From positions 1 through 41,673 of the forward strand of contig MNCI01030556.1 of assembly GCA_015680685.1 (NCBI GenBank): a DNA stretch of 41,673 nt. Direction: 5' to 3'. The notes below the pieces were generated by a model. It saw nothing but the letters and a program-made list of their open reading frames with translations, ran no database searches and was not told the DNA's origin. The position numbers and the translations under genes were made by a program. Positions 35,570 to 41,673 of the stretch are shown one piece after another. Origin of the DNA: Gnetum montanum. Lineage: Eukaryota; Streptophyta; Gnetopsida; Gnetales; Gnetaceae. Numbering within the stretch: the first letter of the stretch is position 1; each line of letters begins with the position of its first letter.

Positions 35570-38500
35570 TTAAACATCAGGGATGAGAGGGTTGTCCCCT
35601 TCAGACCCATCAGCATCATGAGTCCCCACTCTACTGGGGCCACCTTCTTGAACTTTGTCGTCGCCTCGACCCTACAAAACACAAACAAAACGATCAAAAC
35701 AAGAATAATGGAGAAAACTCCCAAACATTACTCAACGAACAAAATTAATAACAACAAAATTCTTACCGTAGGAAACCCCCCTAAACCGAATTCCAACCGA
35801 CGGAGAATTTCTTCCTCTGAGATGCTAGCCCAGTCAGTTCCATCGAGGCCCAGATTGATGTTCGCTAAGGCCTTCCCCTTGTCAACCACTGACCATGTGG
35901 GACGTTTCAAAGGAAATTCACCCACAGAGACCTCCCCAGAAGTAGTCCTAATCACCCTCATGGGTGATTCCATCTCAACAGTAGTATTCTTAGCAAAGGT
36001 ATCAAATGTAGAACGTAGACCCAAACCCTCTATGAACATTTCAAGTTGACTCTTTTCTATAGATACTTCCTTTAATGATTTCTTCTAATGATGCTTGTGA
36101 TTCTTCTCATCTTGACCCAACTTACGCACCTTGGAAGCAAAAGCCTTCCAATCCTGGCACTTAAGGTTTAGTAAATCTATCTGGTCCTTACGCTCTACTA
36201 GTCTCCGAGTCAGTGATGCATGGCGATTTAGCAGGTTCCAATATCTAGTATAAGTGATCTCAGAAGTTTGCCAAGAATGATCACCTGTTAGTTTGGCCGA
36301 GGTGAACTCATAATGAGCCTTGAGATCATCACGTTTAGCTGATAACTCGGAAACCTCTTTTTCCTTTGCCAGGATTTGCAACCATAGCTATTCAATGGAA
36401 TGCCTATAGGTCCAAAGAGATTTGGCGTTATGCACAAGACCATTTGCCACCTCGTCATAGATCAGCCTTGGTATCTGTTCAACTTCTGGTGGTAGTACAG
36501 GCAAGCTTTCAATACTAACGTTCTCAAACGGATCCCACTTCAGCTTAGCTCCTACACAAATGAAAGGAACAAGCATTAGATCTTAGATGGCAAAAAGGGT
36601 GTGAAACTCGAAGGCTACAAAATGCTTGAGACATTTGTACCTATTTCAGGGTGGGCTTGTTGAATGCGTTCGACCACCTCGTCGATGATGCTGGTGACGA
36701 AATCCATTTTTCTTAGCATCTTGGTCCAAGTGAATGGTTCATGAGTGCAAGATGGATTAGCCTTAGGGGTCGTTTCAGTGGGAGCCACTATCATAGGCAC
36801 TTCTAACCGCATCGTGGGAATCGTCCTATCTTCATCTGGAAGTAAAAAAAAACATAACATTAAAACACCACATAATGGAAACAATGATTCACAAAGCAAC
36901 GCAATAAAACAAAAGGGAATATACCGTGTTCTCTGTCCCCTTCCTGGTTTGGAGGGTCACCAAGGTCCAATCTTCGCTTAAGGAAGCTATTGAACATTTC
37001 ATCAACACCATCCCGGTCATCGACCAGTTTTGTCTCCGTGGTGTCTTCCACCAGCTCTTCTGTCACTTCCACCTAATCTTTGCCAACCTATTCCTCCTCA
37101 ATTATTAAGTCTGTTGGATCTTCCTCCTCCTCGATAATGGTTTCTAGCTCCTATCTCCTCACTTCCTGAGTTAGGTCTGAAGACATTAGTTTCACGTAAG
37201 CGGTCAAAACAAAAAAAATGAATAAGAAAAAAATGAAAATACAACAAGTGCATCAAGTTTACTTACCTCGAGGAGGCATTTTGAATCATATACGCTTCAC
37301 CCTTGGCTCTTCCACAATTGAGGCCACCTCTTTAGGGCGTTCGCGCTTGTGAATTTTTGATTTGGCCTTCCCGATGGTCTCCTTGATCACCCGATCAGCT
37401 CTCTTTGCAGTGTAAGGCACATTGTCTGGTTCCAACCCCACACTATCACATGTATGAATTGAAGTACCAGATGACCCCTCGGTTGTGATGGAAACTGATT
37501 CATCGATCCCCTCAGGTGCATCTTGGGACTCAGCTACCTCAAACAAATGGTTAATCCATGGGTGAGATAATTGAGTACGATCCCGCAAAACATATTTATT
37601 ATTCACACAAACCACTAAAAACTTCGCCAGCCAATGTAGATAACCTGCAAAGACTGCGAAGGTAAAATGGGACTGCGCCTCAACGTTTGAACACAATCGC
37701 ACTATCTCCCTATGGAAACCCAACAACAAAAATTAGGCCCAATTATAACGCATCCCGGTTTCTAAAATGGTTTGCATGATGCGCACGACTTCCACCCCAA
37801 GACTCTTCACTTGAGACAAGAATTTAGGGAACACCCGTGCCCTAAACAAGGGATACAATTCATTGACTTCCATCACTTTTGATGTTCCTAGCATAGGGAA
37901 TCCTTTAGAGCCCTTGAGAATGCCCAACCAATCTTCTAGCTCGCGCATCACATGGAGCTCTTTCTGTGCCCTGTCCAATACCACGCTCACACCATCTACT
38001 AGGACACTGAATAGTTCTGAAAAGAACTCGGCTAACAGATGAAAAACCATTTTCACACCCTTAATACGGGTGCTATAGTAGGTAACAGAGTTGTCGAACG
38101 AATCAACAATTCCAATCATTTCAGCTATAGAGACATCAGGGCTCAGGGTTGTAAATAACTCCATGAGGCTGACATCATCCAAACAACGGATAATAGACGG
38201 TGGGGCACTAGTACGCAACCATCGTTGCACCTTGCTGACCTCCCCAAATTTCATTGACAAGGTGCTCTCAGTCTGCCCTGTCGTAATAGGGTCTTCGCCG
38301 GGGGGGACATTAACTATAAACACAATTTAAAACCATAACATCAGTATGACCGACATTGCAACCGAACAAATAGACTAAGGCATAAAGGAAATATCATCAC
38401 TTACCTTCAATCATGGGCTTCGAGGTGCTAGAACCCAAGTCAGTATCACAAGGGAAAACTGGTCCATTGTGTGACTAGTCTCCATGCAGCCACCCTCGAG

Positions 38501-38754
38501 CCGTGCATTGTGCAAATGCCCTGGAAAATCGCTTATGGAAATGAACAATGTTAACCTTGGTCTGAGCTAATACAGCTCCACGAAGGGTGGGACCTGCCAT
38601 GAAAGTCTCTAGAGTGGTGTGAGCCAGTGTAAGTCCATCATCATTGACGCATATTCCATCTTTGTCAACTTGGGGCCTACAAAAGAATGGTCGTCAGAAC
38701 AGTAGCAAACACTAAACAACAAAAATAGAAATGACAAACTAAACAACCTTACCT

Positions 38755-39202
38755 CTCTACCCTGTACACTGTGCCTGGAGGGTTCTGAAATAATGTATGC
38801 ACACGCGTAGCCAAAAACAAGGTGTTATTGAGATACTGAGGCCCACGTGGCAATAAATCCCACATGCACAATAATGGACGAGTAGATATGGGCCCTCAAG
38901 AGGGACCTTCCTCAATTACAAGCGGTCCCTCGTCAATGTCCACCGTGAAAACCATGATGCTGTTTGAAGATCCTGGCAACATTGCTTCGAGCATGCTCCA
39001 CGCTACTTGTTCGCTTAGGTGTGACCATATCACTACCTTAAATCTATCTAGGATGAAGGCAAGGAACTCACAGGCCCTTTCCCTAAACCACACCCCATTG
39101 TTATCAATAGTCAAATCAGGGGCAAGTTCGTCAGTATCAAGGGGCCCAAACCATGCCAGTACCCCAACCAGCTCAACCACTAGGAGGAAAGGTTCAGGAT
39201 CC
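38755..39202 (-). other. FCP1/NIF-type HAD-like segment in exon 2 of the antisense gene
   Basis: Residues read EPFLLVVELVGVLAWF, then WFRERACEFLAFILDRFKVVIWS, then LLCMWD and NTLFLATRVHTLF. In FCP1/NLI-interacting-factor phosphatases the same order is a hydrophobic strand ending in DxDG(T/V), RPG..EFL......V.IW(S/T), and L.F.WDQ..C....LKDL. The two catalytic Asp positions read Glu and Val (ELVGV), so phosphatase activity is unlikely. These two changes are not C-to-T. The match is by eye and short; I hold it as a working call. The segment also contains the first stop of the gene. Confidence 0.45.
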
Positions 39203-39300
39203 CTGCAAATAACCAGAATGCCAGCTATACACGAAAATGAAATAGAAAAATCAAATTCTATGTTGAAGGCCAATACTTCGAAAAAAATTGCAAACTGTTT

Positions 39301-39399
39301 ACTCTCAGCGTATACGCTACCAAAAAACTATTTACACTCGACGTATACGCTACCAAAAAACTATTTACACTCAGCGTATATGCTACCAAAAAACTATTT
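39301..39399. repeat. Three 33-bp tandem units
   Basis: Units of the form ACACTCAGCGTATACGCTACC followed by AAAAAACTATTT at 39,301, 39,334 and 39,367, with three to five differences among them. Each contains the palindrome AGCGTATACGCT in at least partial form. They pass without a break into the 40-bp array. Confidence 0.9.
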
Positions 39400-39959
39400 A
39401 CGCTCAATGTGCAGACCCTGTACGCTACGAAAATCATTTAAGCCTAGCGTGCAGACCCTGCATGTTGTGAAAGTTGTTTATGCCCAGCGTGTAGACCCTG
39501 TACGTTGCGAAAACTGTTTACGCCCAGCATGTAGACCCTGAACATTGCAAAAGCTATTTATGCCTAGTGTGCAGACCCTGTACGCTGCAAAAATCATTTA
39601 TGCCCAGCGTGCAGACCTTGTACACTGTGAAAACCATTTACGCCCAGCGTGCAGACCCTACACGCTGCAAAAGCTGTTTACGCCCAGCGTGCAGACCCTG
39701 TACGCTGCGAAAATCATTTAGGCCTAGCGTGCAGACCCTGTACGCTGCGAAAATTATTTACGCTTAGCGTGCAAACCATGTACGTTGCGAAAACCATTTA
39801 CGCCCAATGTGCAGACCTTGTACACTGCGAAAACTATTCACGCCTAGTGTGCAGATCCTTTACGCTGCGAAAACCATTTACACCCAGCGTGCAGACCCTG
39901 TACGCTTCGAAAACTGTTTACGCCCAACATGTAGACCTTGCATGCTACGAAAGCTATTT
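39400..39959. repeat. Fourteen 40-bp tandem units in intron 1
   Basis: Unit ACGCCCAGCGTGCAGACCCT GTACGCTGCGAAAACCATTT, fourteen copies at strict 40-base spacing with no insertion or deletion, differing mostly by transitions (CGC to TGC or CAC, GCG to GTG or GCA). A partial, altered unit follows at 39,960-40,032. The 40-base period is not a multiple of three and there is no coding sense, although open plus-strand frames arise across it. Confidence 0.95.
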
Positions 39960-40280
39960 ATGCCAAGCATGTAGAAAACTGTCTACACTCAGCGTGTACA
40001 CTCTGCACGCTGCCAAAACTATCTACGCCCAGATAACAAGTACAAATGAAAGCAATTAACTGAGGTAAGATTAGAGCCTACCTGTGTGCCAATCCAGGCC
40101 ACAATGAAATCCTAGGCCTAGGCAAACATTGTAGCATGGCCTCACTTTCCTCCGCGAAAGTCAAGTCGGGCCCCTTCCTCCCCTGGCCTTCTACCTCCTT
40201 GCCCTTGCCCATTCTGGCATCCTGTATGCTAGATCTCATAGGTTTACCCTAGGGTTTGAGCCTGCATGCCGAGCTAAATC

Positions 40281-40430
40281 CTACACGCTAGGGTTTGCTA
40301 CTCTACGCTCACGCTGAAGTTTGCTTCTCTACGCTCACGCTGGGGTTTGCTGTTCTATGCTCACGCTGGGGTTTTCTACTCTACGTTCATGCTGGGGTTT
40401 GCTACTCTACGCTTATGCTACAGCTTAGGT
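40281..40430. repeat. 26-bp tandem units in the antisense gene 5' leader
   Basis: Five units of the form CTCTACGCTCACGCTGGGGT TTGCTA start at 40,301, 40,327, 40,353, 40,379 and 40,405, with partial copies on both sides. They lie between the TATA box at 40,502 and the start codon, so they would be transcribed as the 5' untranslated region. Confidence 0.85.
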
Positions 40431-40501
40431 GTACGCTCACGCTGCAACTTAGGTTCACACTGCCTTTGAAACTGATAGGTTCACGCTCACGCCCGTCACC
40501 C

Positions 40502-40509
40502 TATATATA
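40502..40509 (-). promoter_or_regulatory. TATA box of the antisense gene
   Basis: Minus-strand GCGCTATATATAGGG. The expected start of transcription is about 30 bases on, near 40,472, giving a ~230-base leader to the ATG at 40,239. A short upstream ORF (ATG CAG GCT ... TAA) lies in that leader. The gene thus has its own promoter candidate, independent of the element's LTR. Confidence 0.55.
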
Positions 40510-40755
40510 GCGCCGAGTTGACCCCGCCACCACCGCTTCCACCTTTGATTTTTTATTAATATTTTATTAATTTTAGCTAAATATTGTTCAAAGTACAAAG
40601 TATGGGGAAAATGCAAAACAAAATGATGAGATAATAGACACTACCACGTACCATATTCCATGGTAAGCCAATTTCGGTTTCCCGCGTTGAACATTTTGGT
40701 GCAAACTCTTCGGTACAGATCATGCAGCAGCTAGGCATCATCAAATTACAAGTAT

Positions 40756-40995
40756 GGCCCGGTAAGGCCTTAAATTACCACATTTGGCCTGGTAAGGCCT
40801 TAAACTACCACATTTGGCTCGGTAAGGCCTTAAACTACCACATACGGCTTGGTAAGTCCTTAAACTGCGACATTCGGCCCGATAAGGCCTTAAACTACCA
40901 CATTTGGCCTGGTAAGGCCTTAAACTGCCCCATTCGGCCCGGTAAGGCATTAAACTGCCATATACGACCCGATAAGGCCTCAAACTACCATGCGT
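40756..40995. repeat. Eight 30-bp tandem units upstream of the antisense gene
   Basis: Units GGCCCGGTAAGGCCTTAAAC TACCACATTT at strict 30-base spacing, 40,756 to 40,995. Because 30 is ten codons, both strands give a repeating ten-residue open frame (plus strand GKALNYHIWP, minus strand GSLRPYRAKC), which is an effect of the period. The core AAGGCCTTAAACTA is shared with 34,976-35,180. Confidence 0.92.
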
Positions 40996-41098
40996 CCAGG
41001 TACGATGATAAACCACCACCGTATACGTACACATGATTTATGTCACCTAGGGACACGTAACGACTACTACTAGCTCACTCTGCCATCTGTTTATTGGC

Positions 41099-41100
41099 AG
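41099..41100 (+). promoter_or_regulatory. Possible splice acceptor before E5 reverse transcriptase
   Basis: CTGCCATCTGTTTATTGGCAG ends at 41,100, immediately before the frame that leads to RT opens. Ogre elements are known to splice out an intron between protease and RT. A matching donor after 34,900 is not obvious, so this is a candidate only. Confidence 0.35.
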
Positions 41101-41673
41101 GAGCGAGCTCGATGGATTACCAGCATCTATTCACACCATTGACCATTGATGGACCATACGGAAAGATCACAAGATAAATTGACATAAATTTCATCAACTT
41201 AGGTCTATCAACGGATGACACAGTCATAGCCTCAACACAACAAATGCTAGATAGCTACAAAGGTATGACAAAATCCCTCGACATAGAAGCTGATAGCATT
41301 ACTAAAGACCCCTTGACTAAAACCCCCATCGCTATGCCTGATGGTGAAATCAAGATATTAAAATTGAGTACACTATTGCAACCTCAACTGGCCAAAAACA
41401 TAGAAGATGTGCTTTGAGACAACATAAAAGCATTCGCTTGGTCTTACACTAACATGCCCGGGTTAGATCCTCGAATGAGATCACCAAACTCTATCAGGAA
41501 GGTTTCATTCGGGCTGTAGACTATGCTGATTAGGTATCCAACATGGTCATTGTCCCGAAGAAGAACGGAAGCATTCGCCTATGCATTGACTTCCGGGACC
41601 TCAACGTTGCAACCATAAAAGATGATTTCCCCCTACCCAGCATCGATCAACTTGTTGACTCAACCGCTGGGCA
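41101..41673 (+). pseudogene. E5 reverse transcriptase, N-terminal part, runs off the window
   Basis: The frame from 41,112 reads MDYQHLFTPLTID, INLGLSTDDT, then IKAFAWSYTNMPGLDPRM (to about 41,477), the linker that precedes RT in Tat/Athila elements. It then jumps, in another frame, to EITKLYQEGFIRAVDYAD, NMVIVPKKNGSIRLCIDFRDLN and DDFPLPSIDQLVDSTAG, the first RT blocks. Compared with relatives, roughly 30 residues between DPRM and EITKLY are missing, so there is a deletion with a frame change near 41,477. Stops: TAA near 41,163, TGA near 41,416 and TAG near 41,532 (a Trp position in relatives). The catalytic FVDD block lies outside the window. Confidence 0.88.

Larger units (their letters stand above)
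39203..40081 (-). other. Intron 1 of the antisense gene (879 bases)
   Basis: Donor CACAG|GTAGGC at 40,081 and acceptor TTTGCAG ending at 39,203, joining AG|G into an Arg codon so that exon 1 and exon 2 share a frame. The other six introns are 79-100 bases. This one is enlarged by the 33-bp and 40-bp repeat arrays, and without them it would be about 200 bases. ORFs on the plus strand across 39,288-40,059 are products of the repeats. Confidence 0.7.
35570..40239 (-). pseudogene. Antisense eight-exon gene inside E5 (FCP1/HAD-like segment, acidic region, coiled coil)
   Basis: Not a known gene to me. Exons on the minus strand: 40239-40082, 39202-38753, 38676-38405, 38313-37267, 37176-36925, 36835-36641, 36551-35767, 35671-35570. 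Every intron begins GT and ends AG (donors such as GAG|GTAAGT and AAG|GTAAGT; acceptors after T-rich tracts), and phases match at all seven joins, giving one frame of 1,086 residues ending in TAA. Nine in-frame stops (38,896, 38,475, 37,733, 37,286, 37,151, 37,088, 37,073, 36,388, 36,085) are TAG, TAA or TGA, all one C-to-T step from CAG, CAA or CGA. There are no frameshifts. Exon 2 looks HAD/FCP1-like, exon 4 is unidentified, exon 5 is acidic, exon 7 forms a coiled coil (EKEVSELSAKRDDL). The start is the first in-frame ATG after an upstream stop; the next, 40,212, is also possible. It may be a captured host gene or an additional element ORF. Confidence 0.75.

Noticed and set aside
38864-39541. 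225-codon plus-strand ORF, one of the longest in the window
   Set aside because: Its first half mirrors exon 2 of the antisense gene and its second half is repeat-encoded. It has no similarity to a known protein, whereas the minus strand has matched splice sites and a recognisable domain pattern.
39400-39959. Regular 40-bp spacing suggesting a CRISPR array
   Set aside because: The whole unit repeats, with no unique spacers between conserved repeats, in plant DNA without cas genes. It is a minisatellite.
39288-40059. Several plus-strand ORFs with QTLY/ACRPC-type repeats
   Set aside because: They lie in the 33- and 40-bp minisatellites of intron 1. The 40-base period rotates all three frames, and no coding signature is present.
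40722-41036. Overlapping open frames on both strands with ten-residue peptide repeats
   Set aside because: They arise from the 30-bp tandem array, whose period is a multiple of three. No promoter or homology, and both strands are open for the same reason.
1-41673. tRNA, rRNA, organelle insertions or intact host genes
   Set aside because: I scanned for tRNA-like arms, rDNA motifs and common organelle genes and recognised none. A dedicated search could still find diverged pieces.

Overview
The window is plant nuclear DNA made almost entirely of old, nested retrotransposons. It shows Ty3/gypsy polyproteins of the Athila and Tat/Ogre type, plant L1-like and RTE-like LINE remnants, GT-AG introns of 80-100 bases, TATA-box LTR promoters and many minisatellites. 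I see no bacterial features, no intact host housekeeping gene and no tRNA or rRNA gene. A large, repeat-rich genome such as a gymnosperm fits, but the sequence alone does not fix the species. Element names E0 to E6 are mine.

Left part (1-20,025): Athila-like elements on the minus strand in head-to-tail order. LTR-A (378-5168, split by about 4 kb containing a LINE) has a primer-binding-site relic on its left (E0, leaving the window) and a polypurine-like tract on its right (E1). E1 (5169-12,250) has integrase, reverse transcriptase/RNase H and gag in minus order. It joins E2 (12,250-17,191; 3' tail plus gag, pol deleted) with no LTR between them. LTR-B (17,192-17,652) again has a PBS on the left and 3'-tail-like sequence on the right (E3). 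An RTE-type LINE 3' end follows at 19,441-20,025.

Middle (20,026-28,973): E4 is a plus-strand member of the same Athila-like family, with LTR-C, PBS, gag and protease. It is cut at 24,256 by E6, a minus-strand Tat/Ogre-like element with a 2.1-kb 3' LTR rich in palindromes, a 3' region with a minisatellite, and an integrase. E6 is in turn cut at 28,974 by E5.

Right part (28,974-41,673): E5 is a plus-strand Tat/Ogre-like element with a 1.46-kb LTR, PBS, minisatellite leader, gag, protease and, after a 6-kb interval, the start of reverse transcriptase, which runs off the window. The interval holds the most striking object here: an antisense gene (40,239 to 35,570) that can be read as eight exons with seven good GT-AG introns in a single continuous frame of about 1,086 residues. 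Its nine stop codons are each one C-to-T change from CAG, CAA or CGA. It has an FCP1/HAD-like segment, an unidentified central domain, an acidic region and a coiled coil. Its first intron holds a 14-copy 40-bp minisatellite, and matching minisatellites lie on both sides of the gene.

Three single N characters (419, 17,518, 19,557) mark assembly joins. Two coincide with breaks in LTR homology and one is flanked by an exact 46-bp duplication.
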